A stretch of DNA of 64,000 nt from Pseudobdellovibrionaceae bacterium. Its GTDB lineage: Bacteria > Bdellovibrionota > Bdellovibrionia > Bdellovibrionales > Bdellovibrionaceae. Under the pieces are notes generated by a model. It saw only the letters and a program-made list of their open reading frames with translations. It ran no database searches and had not been told where the DNA came from. Positions 27,541-36,769 of this stretch are shown piece after piece. The stretch spans positions 172,581 to 236,580 of the forward strand of contig JAOASS010000004.1 in the NCBI GenBank assembly GCA_030158485.1, in the 5' to 3' direction. Made by a program: the position numbers and the translations under genes. How positions within the stretch are numbered: the first letter of the stretch is position 1; each line of letters begins with the position of its first letter.

Positions 27541-27939
27541 CTACTTAATTGCAGCTAGCCATTCCGGAGTGGGATCAATCAGTTTACGAGTAACCAAATC
27601 AAACATTCCATAAGTGACTTTCGCTTCAACTGAAACGAGACCATCTTCTTTATAAATTTTTTGATTAATAACTCCGATTTTGCCCTTCATGGGATCAGAT
27701 TCAACGCTGATTTTAATTTTGTCTCGAAGCTTTATTTCTTTTCTAAATTGGACTTGAATGTCCAGAATGACAGGGCCTTTTTTAAGAGCTTGTACTTCTT
27801 TAAATCCATATCCACTCTGAGTAATGGATTCCCAACGTGCTTCTTCTAAAATTTGCACATAAGTGGCGTTATTGACATGCCCATAAGAATCAAGATGGTG
27901 TTCACGAATAATCATTTCATAGTAAAAAATGGAGCTCAT
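27541..27939 (-). CDS. Acyl-CoA thioesterase, hotdog fold (YbgC/FadM-like)
   Basis: A 132-residue 4-hydroxybenzoyl-CoA-thioesterase-type protein. The active-site helix region reads HHLDSYGHVNNATYVQILEEARW, with the Asp and the GHVNN motif of the family. It hydrolyses short- or medium-chain acyl-CoA thioesters in the cytoplasm; substrate choice cannot be read from sequence. Its start overlaps the phnE-like stop by one base, so it is the last gene of that operon, though no metabolic link is evident. Confidence 0.88.
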   Translation of the reverse strand: MSSIFYYEMIIREHHLDSYGHVNNATYVQILEEARWESITQSGYGFKEVQALKKGPVILDIQVQFRKEIKLRDKIKISVESDPMKGKIGVINQKIYKEDGLVSVEAKVTYGMFDLVTRKLIDPTPEWLAAIK

Positions 27940-28973
27940 TATTTAACAGCCTCTCTGATATGGGCAGATACTTGATCTAGCAAACAAACAACAACAGCAA
28001 TCACAACAACCAGACATCCGACTTGTGGCCACATGGCTTGACCTTGGTACTGGATCAGAAGGGTTCCAATTCCTCCCCCACCAACCAGACCAATGATTGT
28101 CGCCATCCGAACATTAATATCCCAACGGTATATCGTGATTGAAATATAAGGTAAAATAATTTGTGGCACGATGCCGAACCAAACAACTTGGAATGGCGCT
28201 GCCCCTGTGGATTTAATTCCTTCTACAGGTCCCATGCTGACGGATTCTACCATTTCAGAATATTGCTTTGCAAGAGACGCAATTGAGTGAATCATCAACG
28301 CCAGCATTCCAGCAAATGGGCCGATACCAACCCAGACTGAAAAAATAATTGCCCAAATAATCGCTTCAATTGAGCGGGCTATATTAAAAAAAGTTCTCAA
28401 AGATAAATAAACTAAAAAACCAACTCGCGATTCCATCACGTTACGTGCAGAAAAAAAACTTAAAACAAAAGCAAAAGGGATGGCCAGAACTGTTGCAATA
28501 AACGCCATAAATAATGTTTCAATCATATGATTTACGGCTCTTGGCAAAATGGACCAATCAGGATTAAAAATTCCAGTAAGAAGTCGTAAAGCGCCATCAA
28601 TTCCTTCGCGATTCAAAATTTCATAAAAAGAAAAATTAGTCATAACTAAGCCAACGACGATTGATAAAGTTAAAATAATTAAAGCTTGCCATCCCCAAAG
28701 AGTTTTATACCAAGAAATAGGTTGGGGGGGCTTTTCTGATGAGGACTTAAAAATAAGGTTTCCCCAAGTTAAGAAACCTTTCTGACTCAGAACTGAACTT
28801 AAAAAAATACCCACTAGAAAAAATAACAAAGCCAAGCTGCTATTGAATTTTAAATCTAATAATTGGTTTTGACTTGGCTTGATCAGAACAACTGTCGCTA
28901 CCATTAAAATAAAAAGGATATTAAACCCATCGAAAATTCGGGCTTTCAAAAAATATCGATTTTTATTGGACAT
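27939..28973 (-). CDS. phnE: Phosphonate/phosphate-type ABC permease (PhnE-like)
   Basis: A 344-residue inner-membrane permease. The C-terminal 250 residues match PhnE: AVNHMIETLFMAFIATVLAIPFA, the EAA loop SMGPVEGIKSTGAAPFQVVWFGIVPQI, and GLVGGGGIGTLLIQ. It is about 80 residues longer than typical because of two extra N-terminal hydrophobic segments (FNILFILMVATVVLI and SSLALLFFLVGIFLS). The start at 28973 lies 11 bases inside phnC; longer in-frame options run through phnC and are rejected. It would import phosphonate or phosphite with PhnC. No substrate-binding PhnD gene is nearby. Confidence 0.88.
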   Translation of the reverse strand: MSNKNRYFLKARIFDGFNILFILMVATVVLIKPSQNQLLDLKFNSSLALLFFLVGIFLSSVLSQKGFLTWGNLIFKSSSEKPPQPISWYKTLWGWQALIILTLSIVVGLVMTNFSFYEILNREGIDGALRLLTGIFNPDWSILPRAVNHMIETLFMAFIATVLAIPFAFVLSFFSARNVMESRVGFLVYLSLRTFFNIARSIEAIIWAIIFSVWVGIGPFAGMLALMIHSIASLAKQYSEMVESVSMGPVEGIKSTGAAPFQVVWFGIVPQIILPYISITIYRWDINVRMATIIGLVGGGGIGTLLIQYQGQAMWPQVGCLVVVIAVVVCLLDQVSAHIREAVK

Positions 28974-29736
28974 GGATTTCTCTTGCCCCTTCGCCGTAAA
29001 TTTTTTGGAACCAATCTTCTGTAATTTGGTCCGGACTACCTTCGAAAACAAGCTTTCCATCTTTAAGCGCAATGACTCGAGTCGCATACTCACGAACAAG
29101 GCTTAAAAAATGAAGATTACAAATAATCGTAATACCTAATTCTTGATTTACTTTTCTTAAATAATCCATCACAACGTGACAAGTGGCTGGATCAAGTGAA
29201 GCAACGGGTTCGTCTGCTAATAATACTTCAGGTTTTTGAGCCAAAGCCCGAGCAATTGCAACTCTTTGCTGCTGACCACCCGAAAGTTGATCCGCACGTA
29301 AATATGCTTTTTCGTGAATTCCGACTAACTTTAAATAATCAAGAGCTTGAGACTTATCCTCAACTGAGAACAGACTAAAGAAGCTTTTCAGAACGCCCAT
29401 GCCCGCTAGTTTTCCCGTGAGAACATTCGTTAAAACAGAATATCGAGGCACTAAATTAAATTGTTGAAAAATCATTCCTATTTTTTTTCTAACAGAAAAA
29501 ACTGCTCGACCTTTTGTATTTTCAATATTTTTTCCATGAAAAAAAATCTGCCCCGAAGTTGGATCAAGCAGTCTATTCAGACAGCGAAGCAGTGTCGATT
29601 TACCAGATCCACTCAAACCAATCACAACTAAAAATTCTCCTTTTTTTACATCAAAGGAAATATCGGCCAAGGCTTGCGTGCCATTGTCGTATGTTTTACT
29701 TAGATTTTTTATCGACAAAATGGTTTCACTCATCAT
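28963..29736 (-). CDS. phnC: Phosphonate/phosphate-type ABC transporter ATPase (PhnC-like)
   Basis: A 258-residue importer ATPase. Walker A is GLSGSGKST, the signature LSGGQQQRVAIARAL and Walker B EVLLADEPVASLDP. KGRAVFSVRKKIGMIFQQFNL and LVPRYSVLTNVL fit PhnC better than other import ATPases. Two adjacent ATGs (29736, 29733) are possible starts; the frame is open to 29808 but overlaps the divergent HAD gene. It is the first gene of phnC-phnE-thioesterase, and the 57-base divergent gap to the HAD gene must hold both promoters. Confidence 0.9.
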   Translation of the reverse strand: MMSETILSIKNLSKTYDNGTQALADISFDVKKGEFLVVIGLSGSGKSTLLRCLNRLLDPTSGQIFFHGKNIENTKGRAVFSVRKKIGMIFQQFNLVPRYSVLTNVLTGKLAGMGVLKSFFSLFSVEDKSQALDYLKLVGIHEKAYLRADQLSGGQQQRVAIARALAQKPEVLLADEPVASLDPATCHVVMDYLRKVNQELGITIICNLHFLSLVREYATRVIALKDGKLVFEGSPDQITEDWFQKIYGEGAREIHVQ

Positions 29737-29793
29737 GCGAAAGCTAACAAAAGTCTTTGCTTTTGACACCCTTTCATGGCTGAATGATCTCCT

Positions 29794-30552
29794 ATGACGC
29801 GGCACCACGGCATCCTTGAAAATCTACTTCATCATTTGAAGTCAGACCTCTTGAAAAAAAAATCAGTCTTAGCCGTTTTTGACTTAGATTCCACATTATT
29901 CGACGTCAGCCCACGAATCCAAAAAATTCTCGAAGACTTGCGCGATCGACCTGAAACTCTCGAAAAGTATCCAGAAATTATTCCTTATTTAAAACAAGTC
30001 CGAACACATAGAACAGATTGGGGAATAAAAGCTGCATTGATCAGAGCTTTTGAAAAAACTTCACCTCCTCCCGCTATGTTCCATCATGAAGCCCGAGACT
30101 TCTGGGCTCAGCATTTTTTTTCTAATGAATATCTCCATTTTGATCATCCCGTTGAAGGGGCCGTTGATTTTGTTAATACGCTTCATAAAATGGGAGTCGA
30201 AATTGCCTACTTAACAGGGCGTGATTGGTTGCGAATGGGACCTGGAACTGTTGAAGTTCTAAAAAAATGGAATTTTCCAACCCCTGATGATTCAACTGCT
30301 GAATCGCAAGTACGCTTAGCTATGAAATCTATTCAAGGAGCAGATGATTCTGTTTTTAAATCTGGTTGGTTTGATAGTATTAAACAGCATGATTATTCTC
30401 GACTTCTTTTTTTTGAAAATGAACCTAAAATTCTTCATTCAGTCAGACAAAATCACCCTGAAATTGAAATATTTTTTATGGAAACGACCCATTCAGGAAA
30501 AGCAGAACCTGACGACAATTGGATTAAACTTCCCAATTTTTTACGCGGTTAA
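29794..30552 (+). CDS. HAD-superfamily hydrolase
   Basis: A 252-residue cytoplasmic HAD protein. Motif I is VFDLDSTLFDVSPR (nucleophile Asp and acid Asp), motif II AYLTGRDWLRM (Thr) and motif IV FFENEP (acidic pair less typical than DD). A helical cap lies between residues 50 and 120. It probably acts as a phosphatase on an unknown substrate. It ends 6 bases before the RsmI-like gene, so they likely share a transcript divergent from phnC. Confidence 0.82.
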   Translation: MTRHHGILENLLHHLKSDLLKKKSVLAVFDLDSTLFDVSPRIQKILEDLRDRPETLEKYPEIIPYLKQVRTHRTDWGIKAALIRAFEKTSPPPAMFHHEARDFWAQHFFSNEYLHFDHPVEGAVDFVNTLHKMGVEIAYLTGRDWLRMGPGTVEVLKKWNFPTPDDSTAESQVRLAMKSIQGADDSVFKSGWFDSIKQHDYSRLLFFENEPKILHSVRQNHPEIEIFFMETTHSGKAEPDDNWIKLPNFLRG

Positions 30553-30558
30553 TTTATC

Positions 30559-31224
30559 ATGCTTTACATAATTGCAACGCCCTTAGGGCATCCAGATGAT
30601 CTTTCGATCAGAGCCCTCAAGGTATTAGCGGAATGTGAAATTATCATTTGCGAATCGACAAAAGAAACTTCAAAGCTGCTTCGACATCACGGCATAACAG
30701 GAAAAAAATATGAAGTCCTTGATGAACACTCCAAATCTGGAGCCCTTTCAGAACTCATTCAACTATGCGAATTACATACTTGTGCGCTAGTCAGCGATTG
30801 TGGAACACCGGGATTTTGCGATCCTGGCTCAGACCTAGTTAAAATATTAAGAAAAAAAAAGATTCCGATGCGAATTCTTCCCGGCCCCTCTTCGATTGCC
30901 GCGTTGCTCAGTGTCTGTGGAATTAAAAATTCAGAATTTTTATTTATCGGCTTTGTGCCTGCCGAAAACCAAGCCCGAGAAAAAAAATGGAAAGAACTTC
31001 AATCTGAAACTTCCCAGCGCTTAAGACCTTTTATTATTATGGATACACCCTATAGACTTACAAAAACACTAGATGATCTTTCTCGTCATTTTCCTAAACG
31101 CCAGTGTGTTCTGATGATTGATGTCACTTTAGAAAGTGAAATTATAATTGAAGATTTACCCAATGTCTTATTAGAAAAATTTCGTGGACAAAAAGCTGAA
31201 TTTATCATTTGGGTCGGAGTTTAA
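30559..31224 (+). CDS. RsmI-like SAM-dependent methyltransferase
   Basis: A 221-residue tetrapyrrole-methylase-fold protein resembling RsmI, the 16S rRNA C1402 2'-O-methyltransferase. The start LYIIATPLGHPDDLSIRAL parallels the family LYIVATPIGNLxDxTxRAL, and VSDCGTPGFCDPGSDLV and RILPGPSSIAALLSVCG match the SAM-binding motifs. Differences: ESTKETSKLL in place of the usual EDTRxTxxLL, and a length about 60 residues short of typical RsmI (C-terminal domain missing). It may be a paralogue acting on another substrate. Confidence 0.75.
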   Translation: MLYIIATPLGHPDDLSIRALKVLAECEIIICESTKETSKLLRHHGITGKKYEVLDEHSKSGALSELIQLCELHTCALVSDCGTPGFCDPGSDLVKILRKKKIPMRILPGPSSIAALLSVCGIKNSEFLFIGFVPAENQAREKKWKELQSETSQRLRPFIIMDTPYRLTKTLDDLSRHFPKRQCVLMIDVTLESEIIIEDLPNVLLEKFRGQKAEFIIWVGV

Positions 31225-31271
31225 TTAATCGTTTTCTAAGACATTTTTTCAACATGATCGAGAGTTGTTTG

Positions 31272-32357
31272 TTAAAATCCAAGTCCTAAACCAAACGAGT
31301 TGTAAGTCGTTTTATGAATTTTAAACTGACTTATTTTCACAAAAAATGGAAACCATGATGCACTTAGCGTCAAACCGATTGCTGGGGTTCTTTTTTCAAC
31401 TTCATTCCCATTTTCTTTCCATTGAAATTTCAAACTATCTAACGAAGGAACAATACGATAAAATTGCATAGGATCTGAACCTTGTATAAAAAAGTTCCAA
31501 CCCACGCCATATTGCGTGAAAATCTCTTCACTATCGACATTCGTATCAGCAAAAAATCGCAGTCGATCCCAAAAATTAACGGCAATTCCGGCATTTAAAT
31601 AAGACTTAGCATCTCCTTCTGTATTTTTTCGATATTTAGGAGTCGAGTACAATAAGTAAAGATTAAGATTGGTACTCGCGTTGAAAAGAGAATTCGGAAT
31701 CGAACCTTTTTCTTTTAAAAGATTTAACATCTGATTCACAGAAAAATGCGAAGAAATATAATTTAATTGTCCAACAAAACGATCAATACGTTTTTTTGAA
31801 ACAATACCAATTATTTCACCTTTTATATTAAAAACGGGACCACCAGAATTTCCAGGACTGACTGACATATCTGAAACAAATCCGTCATCGGTCACTTTTG
31901 AAATCATTCCAGCTGACATCACATGTGTGTAATCCGATTTGAGAATTGATTGAAGCTTGAAGTTTGAATTGCCGACAGGATGCCCAATGGTCGCAACAGC
32001 GGTGCCCTCGATATTTTTTTCAGCTTCGTTCATGATCGGAATTGGCTCTAAATTAGTTTTTCGATCTAATTGAATTATTGCTAAGTCAAAACCTTTTCTT
32101 GATATCAGAACAGTCGCTTTGAACGGGGCCATGTCTTTGAAGTTCACAAAGAGTGGATGAAGTGTGTCCACACAATGCGCTGCCGTTACAACAATGTCTG
32201 TTTGAATCAAAGCGCCCGAACAAATACTACCACCGGAAACAATCACTGGAATTTTTGATTTTACTTTTTGATAAACTACTGACCAATTGTGATTTTGAGC
32301 TTTTCCCCATACAAGATTCGAAAATATGGTAAACATCAATATTTTCGTTAGAAACAT
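31272..32357 (-). CDS. Trypsin-like serine protease with barrel-like C-terminal half
   Basis: A 361-residue exported protein (signal MFLTKILMFTIFSNLVWG). The protease half (about residues 35-215) has His in VVTAAHCVD, Asp in GFDLAIIQLD and Ser in SPGNSGGPVFN, with an early Cys before SGALI. From about residue 230 it changes to alternating strands rich in aromatic residues (NLNLYLLYSTPKYRK, SYLNAGIAVNFWDRLRFFAD, GLTLSASWFPFFVKISQFK). It ends in GLGLGF, the terminal Phe typical of outer-membrane barrels. The tail may anchor the protease in the outer membrane. It is the last gene of the mla-purH-cysE run, 17 bases after cysE. Confidence 0.82.
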   Translation of the reverse strand: MFLTKILMFTIFSNLVWGKAQNHNWSVVYQKVKSKIPVIVSGGSICSGALIQTDIVVTAAHCVDTLHPLFVNFKDMAPFKATVLISRKGFDLAIIQLDRKTNLEPIPIMNEAEKNIEGTAVATIGHPVGNSNFKLQSILKSDYTHVMSAGMISKVTDDGFVSDMSVSPGNSGGPVFNIKGEIIGIVSKKRIDRFVGQLNYISSHFSVNQMLNLLKEKGSIPNSLFNASTNLNLYLLYSTPKYRKNTEGDAKSYLNAGIAVNFWDRLRFFADTNVDSEEIFTQYGVGWNFFIQGSDPMQFYRIVPSLDSLKFQWKENGNEVEKRTPAIGLTLSASWFPFFVKISQFKIHKTTYNSFGLGLGF

Positions 32358-32374
32358 AAATATTCAACTCGTCT

Positions 32375-32869
32375 TCATCTATGAAATTCGTTTAGCTTTA
32401 CTGTCGCATGAGCTTCAACATCTTTGGTCACAACAGCATTTGCACCTATTTTAGCATCGTCACCTATTTTCAAAGGTCCTAAAACTTTTGCTCCTGTTCC
32501 AATCAAGACTCGGTCCCCGACCGTTGGATGACGCTTGACGCGATCAAATTTTAATCCGCCCAACGTGACACCATGAAAGATAATACAGTCATCACCGATG
32601 ACAGCTGTTTCACCAATAACAACTCCCATTCCATGATCAATAACTAAACGCTTCCCGATCTGTGCCCCTGGGTGGATTTCAATACCTGTTAGAAAACGAC
32701 TTAATTCACAAACAAATCGAGCTAAAAAATAGAGTTTATTTTGATACAAAATATGTCCCAGACGATGAAATAAAATCGCTTTAGGACCGGGATAAAGTAA
32801 AAATATTTCCCAATCAGACTTTGCAGCAGGATCATAATTTCGATAAGCTTTTATCAGATCCCACATCAC
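32375..32869 (-). CDS. cysE: Serine O-acetyltransferase
   Basis: A 164-residue left-handed beta-helix acetyltransferase of the short CysE type. Hexapeptide repeats include [40 protein letters not shown] and [12 protein letters not shown]; His in DHGMG and HGVTLGG are the active-site residues of the family. It makes O-acetylserine for cysteine synthesis. ATG at 32869 overlaps the preceding lipoprotein stop by 4 bases; another ATG follows directly. Confidence 0.92.
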   Translation of the reverse strand: MMWDLIKAYRNYDPAAKSDWEIFLLYPGPKAILFHRLGHILYQNKLYFLARFVCELSRFLTGIEIHPGAQIGKRLVIDHGMGVVIGETAVIGDDCIIFHGVTLGGLKFDRVKRHPTVGDRVLIGTGAKVLGPLKIGDDAKIGANAVVTKDVEAHATVKLNEFHR

Positions 32870-33525
32870 TGAACCTCCGCAGTCGCAGTTCGAAAGTTTT
32901 TGCAGAATAAATCTGTTCGCTTAGAATCAAAAAAAGTAACTTGAGACAAAAGCCAATTTTTTTCACTTTCAGCAAAAAAAATGAGATGCCCGCCCAATAC
33001 AGAATCATGTCGATCACGTGTCGTATTAATTTTGATACCTTTTTCGTTCATCTGTTTATAGAGTTCCGTTGAAATATCAAAAATGATACGACAACCAGAG
33101 CCTAAAACTTCGCCGTCAACTTTTCTTTGGCGACTTTGACTGATAAAGAAAGCTTTTTTCTGAAAAGCATTCTCGAATTCTGGTAACTCAAATTTAAGAA
33201 AAAATGTACCTGGTTTATCACCAATGACACTTGAAAGATCAAGATCTCCCCCGCCTCGATTAAATTCATAAATGAGTTTACTCTTCTTCAAAACATTTTT
33301 ATTTTTTTCATTAAAAAAAACTTTAACGGAAGTGTAGATAATAGGCTTTTCTTTTTCATCTGCAAACTTAGGCTTCATGCTATCCCAAACAACTTGAGGC
33401 ACAACAAAATCTTCGGGCAATTGATCAATTAAGATTGAATTATTTTCTTCATGGTCAAGCGGGGGTGACTGCGTACAAGAAATAAAAAATAAAAGTGAAA
33501 TCAATTTTATAAAAATTAATTTCAT
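32866..33525 (-). CDS. Lipoprotein of unknown function
   Basis: A 219-residue lipoprotein ([20 protein letters not shown], lipidated Cys17). The mature part is beta-rich with one [11 protein letters not shown] segment and another Cys near the C-terminus (DLFCKNF). I recognise no family. It overlaps the GYF-TPR gene upstream and cysE downstream, 4 bases each, so it is translated with both. Confidence 0.75.
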   Translation of the reverse strand: MKLIFIKLISLLFFISCTQSPPLDHEENNSILIDQLPEDFVVPQVVWDSMKPKFADEKEKPIIYTSVKVFFNEKNKNVLKKSKLIYEFNRGGGDLDLSSVIGDKPGTFFLKFELPEFENAFQKKAFFISQSRQRKVDGEVLGSGCRIIFDISTELYKQMNEKGIKINTTRDRHDSVLGGHLIFFAESEKNWLLSQVTFFDSKRTDLFCKNFRTATAEVQ

Positions 33526-35225
33526 TGGCCGGACTCTATATTAAATCTTATTTTTAGAAGTTCATAGGTCGCTGGATCTTGATTCAATCCCTGTGTCACT
33601 GCGAAGCGACAACTGTCGGTTTTTTCAGTTGAGCATAAAATTTGTGCTTGAAGTTGATAGATGGCTGTCGAAATTTGATTATTCTGCATCAATGGCTTGA
33701 TATAGAGATCTGCACAAGATTTGTTGTTTTCTTCGAAACAGGCTTTTGCAAACATCCAATTAAGGGCCTTATTAGATGTTAAAGGAGTCGTTTTCATAAT
33801 AGCCCGAACGTCTGGCCATCTTTCCATCAAAGTGAGCATATGTAACTGAGCTAGTAAAATTGAAATATTGTTAGGAAAGCGCTTAAGACCTTCTGCTACT
33901 ATTCGCTCTGCTTCATTCCACTTTTTTATTTCTGACACACAGACAACTTTAACTGCTAATATTTCGGCTTCCAGTGCTGTTGGACCTTTGATATCACTAC
34001 AAAATTGATATAGAAAATTCCAATCTCTCCATCTTTGGTCAATTAAAGGATTTTCTACAAATATGACTTGAAAACTGGGAAGGTCATCAAAAAATTCTTT
34101 TATTAAAAGTCCTAAATTGGGAGCCTCTTTATCAAGACTCACAAGCTTTATCATCATCAATCTTATAATCGGTCGCAAATAAGCAGAGCTATCAATCGAT
34201 TTTGACAGAACGGAAACCACTTCGCGCCCGTGATCGGTATGCGCAGAGGATAGAACGGATAAAGCAGCTTGCACAATAGCTGCTTTTTTAGGTTCAGAAA
34301 CTGCAACCTGCTCTGCCAATGCATAAGCATCACTCCACTGACTTTGATTTATATAAAGAGAAATCAAATTAAAACGAGTTAAAATATTTCCAGGCTCTAA
34401 TGTCAAAGCATGATCAAAATTTGCTTTAGCTTGAGTGGCTTGTCCTTCATAAAGATCAACCAAACCCAAACCATTCAAGTTTTGAATCATCAGATCTCTA
34501 TTATTGGGTTCTAACTGAGTTGATTTTTCAAACATTCGCCTAGCAAGAACTAATTCGCGGCCTGGATTTAAATAAAGAAATCCTGCACGCGTTAATGCTG
34601 TCGCCTGATCTGGAATTTTCTTTTCAAATTGTTTTAATTTTTTATAAGCATCTTCATATAATTGAGCTACGTAAAGCTGTTGAAATTCCAACCAGATTTT
34701 TTTTTGCTCTGCTTCCCATGTTCGTTTCTGAATAAAGCTAAAAAAGGCTACTATAAAAGTTGCAACCGCTAAAGTGACCATTGACCATTTACCCCACTGG
34801 ATGGGTGTTGACGATGGCTTTATGCTGTAAGATTTAACAGAAGATTTTTGATCCAGTTGTGGATTAGATGGATTTTTTGAAGTACTTGCTGAAGTTGATT
34901 TTATAATCGGTATTTGCAGTGGAATCGGCGTGTTTTCATCACTCGTATTTCGCGTCACTGTCACGCTTGTAGCCGCAGCTGTGTGTGTTTTTTCAAAAGT
35001 GTCTTCTTGCTGCGCTAGCTTAGAAATTGTTGACTGGATTTCAGGAATATCACGGATAAAAATCCAACGCGCATAAGGCGTTCGCGCTTCATCCAAAAGC
35101 CCAATCGTTTTATTTCGTACATTTTGCGCAAGCTCTGGAATTGTGAAGGGGCCCAGAATAGCATTCGCAGACTTTACAAGCCAAAGGCGATCCTCATTCT
35201 GATTGAGAATATTTTGATTTGTCAT
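33522..35225 (-). CDS. GYF_2-like domain, membrane anchor and TPR repeat protein
   Basis: A 567-residue protein. A GYF_2/DUF4339-like domain sits at about residues 12-65 (LVKSANAILGPFTIPELAQ). A Ser/Thr-rich linker follows, then one membrane helix (WSMVTLAVATFIVAFFSFI, about 148-166), then TPR-like helical repeats to the end (GFLYLNPGRELVLARRMFEKS, ANFDHALTLEPGNILTRFNL). Topology would put the GYF_2 domain in the cytoplasm and the TPRs in the periplasm. It likely serves as an assembly or signalling adaptor. It lies 32 bases after purH on the same strand. Confidence 0.82.
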   Translation of the reverse strand: MTNQNILNQNEDRLWLVKSANAILGPFTIPELAQNVRNKTIGLLDEARTPYARWIFIRDIPEIQSTISKLAQQEDTFEKTHTAAATSVTVTRNTSDENTPIPLQIPIIKSTSASTSKNPSNPQLDQKSSVKSYSIKPSSTPIQWGKWSMVTLAVATFIVAFFSFIQKRTWEAEQKKIWLEFQQLYVAQLYEDAYKKLKQFEKKIPDQATALTRAGFLYLNPGRELVLARRMFEKSTQLEPNNRDLMIQNLNGLGLVDLYEGQATQAKANFDHALTLEPGNILTRFNLISLYINQSQWSDAYALAEQVAVSEPKKAAIVQAALSVLSSAHTDHGREVVSVLSKSIDSSAYLRPIIRLMMIKLVSLDKEAPNLGLLIKEFFDDLPSFQVIFVENPLIDQRWRDWNFLYQFCSDIKGPTALEAEILAVKVVCVSEIKKWNEAERIVAEGLKRFPNNISILLAQLHMLTLMERWPDVRAIMKTTPLTSNKALNWMFAKACFEENNKSCADLYIKPLMQNNQISTAIYQLQAQILCSTEKTDSCRFAVTQGLNQDPATYELLKIRFNIESGQ

Positions 35226-35257
35226 TTTTTAATTTAGAGCCCCTTAAGTCTTTAATA

Positions 35258-36769
35258 CTAATGCTTAAAATGACGAATGCCAGTCAAAATCAAATGAACC
35301 CCCAGACGAAGGGCTGCTTGCTTCACTTCTTCATCTTTAAGCGAACCTCCGGGCTGTAAGATCCACTTAATTCCGGCTTGCGCCGCTTTTTCAATCGAGT
35401 CAGCAAAAGGGAAAAAAGCATCACTAATCAAAGCTACATTCTGAGCTTCAGGATGGTGAGTTTTCCATCGACTTATCGCTTGCTCAACCGCATCAATGCG
35501 GTTCACTTGCCCCATGCCAAGACCGATTGTTTGACCATTACTCACTATAGCAATTGCATTGCTTTTTAGCTGTGCACAAACTTTTTCTCCAAAAAGAAGA
35601 GTCCGCGTTAAGGTTTCATCAGGCTTATTACCAAAAATTTGCCAGTTGCTTGGTATTGAAAATTTTTGATCAGTAAACTGAACAAGTAATCCGCCTGACA
35701 CACTTCTGAATTCAAATTCCTGATTATATTTTGTGAAGTCCCATTGAAGAAGTCTCAGATTTTTTTTAGTTGCGAAAACTTTCAAGGCACCTGATTCAAA
35801 AAATGGAGCCAAAATACATTCTAAAAAAATGGGACTTAAAATTTCTGCCATTTCCTGAGTGACTGGAACATTAATCGCAACAATCCCACCAAAAATACTA
35901 ACAGGATCTGATTTTAAAGCTTTTTCAACAGCTCTAATTGGATTTGAGTCAATTCCGACACCACACGGATTGTTATGTTTAACTGCAACGACACAAGCCT
36001 CTGAAAACTTTTGGCATAATTGAAACGAAGCTTCTAAATCTAAAATATTATTATAAGAAAGTTCTTTACCTTGAAGAATTTGAGCTTTTACAAGACCGTT
36101 TTGAGCACCTATCGATTCATACCAATATCCGGACTGATGACTGTTTTCGCCATAACGAAGTTCTGATTTCAATTGGGCAGCAAAGGTCCAAGGATTTTTA
36201 TTCGTTGAATCTAGAGTTTCCGAAATAAGACAATCGTAGGCACTGACCATTTTAAAAACTTTAGCCGCCAATATTTTTCTGTCAGCTCGATCTAATTGAT
36301 AAGATTTTTTTTGAATCCAATCATAGTCTTGGGGATCACAGACAACTGCAATTGTTTCAAAATTCTTAGATGCAGATCTCAAAAATGAGGGACCGCCAAT
36401 ATCAATATTTTCAATCAACTCTTCTTCAACTGCATTTCTTTTGAGAGCTTGCGCAAAAGGATAAAGATTTCCAATAACTAAATCAAAAGGTTCCACTTGG
36501 TACTCTGCTAAAGAACTCATATGTTCACTGTCACTAAGCCTGGCAAGCAAGCCCATATGAACAAATGGATGTAAAGTTTTAACTCGTCCGTCTAAGACTT
36601 CGGGGAATTTTGTAACCTCTGAAATGTCAGTTACTTTCCAGCCTTGCTGTCTTAGAAACTTGGCCGTGCCACCAGTTGAAACAATTTCCATTCCATTTTC
36701 AACAAGAGGTTTTAAAAAGCTTAATAGGTTTTGTTTATCACTAACACTAATCAGAGCACGTTTAAACAT
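35258..36769 (-). CDS. purH: Bifunctional AICAR formyltransferase/IMP cyclohydrolase
   Basis: A 503-residue PurH. The N-terminal MGS-like cyclohydrolase domain starts FKRALISVSDKQNL and contains STGGTAKFL and DGRVKTLHP. The formyltransferase domain has the catalytic KHNNPCGVG, the GENSHQSG motif and SDAFFPF, and ends LTGIRHFKH. It makes the last two steps of IMP synthesis. Its ATG shares one base with the MlaD-like stop (TAATG), so a purine gene is tied translationally to a lipid transporter. Confidence 0.97.
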   Translation of the reverse strand: MFKRALISVSDKQNLLSFLKPLVENGMEIVSTGGTAKFLRQQGWKVTDISEVTKFPEVLDGRVKTLHPFVHMGLLARLSDSEHMSSLAEYQVEPFDLVIGNLYPFAQALKRNAVEEELIENIDIGGPSFLRSASKNFETIAVVCDPQDYDWIQKKSYQLDRADRKILAAKVFKMVSAYDCLISETLDSTNKNPWTFAAQLKSELRYGENSHQSGYWYESIGAQNGLVKAQILQGKELSYNNILDLEASFQLCQKFSEACVVAVKHNNPCGVGIDSNPIRAVEKALKSDPVSIFGGIVAINVPVTQEMAEILSPIFLECILAPFFESGALKVFATKKNLRLLQWDFTKYNQEFEFRSVSGGLLVQFTDQKFSIPSNWQIFGNKPDETLTRTLLFGEKVCAQLKSNAIAIVSNGQTIGLGMGQVNRIDAVEQAISRWKTHHPEAQNVALISDAFFPFADSIEKAAQAGIKWILQPGGSLKDEEVKQAALRLGVHLILTGIRHFKH

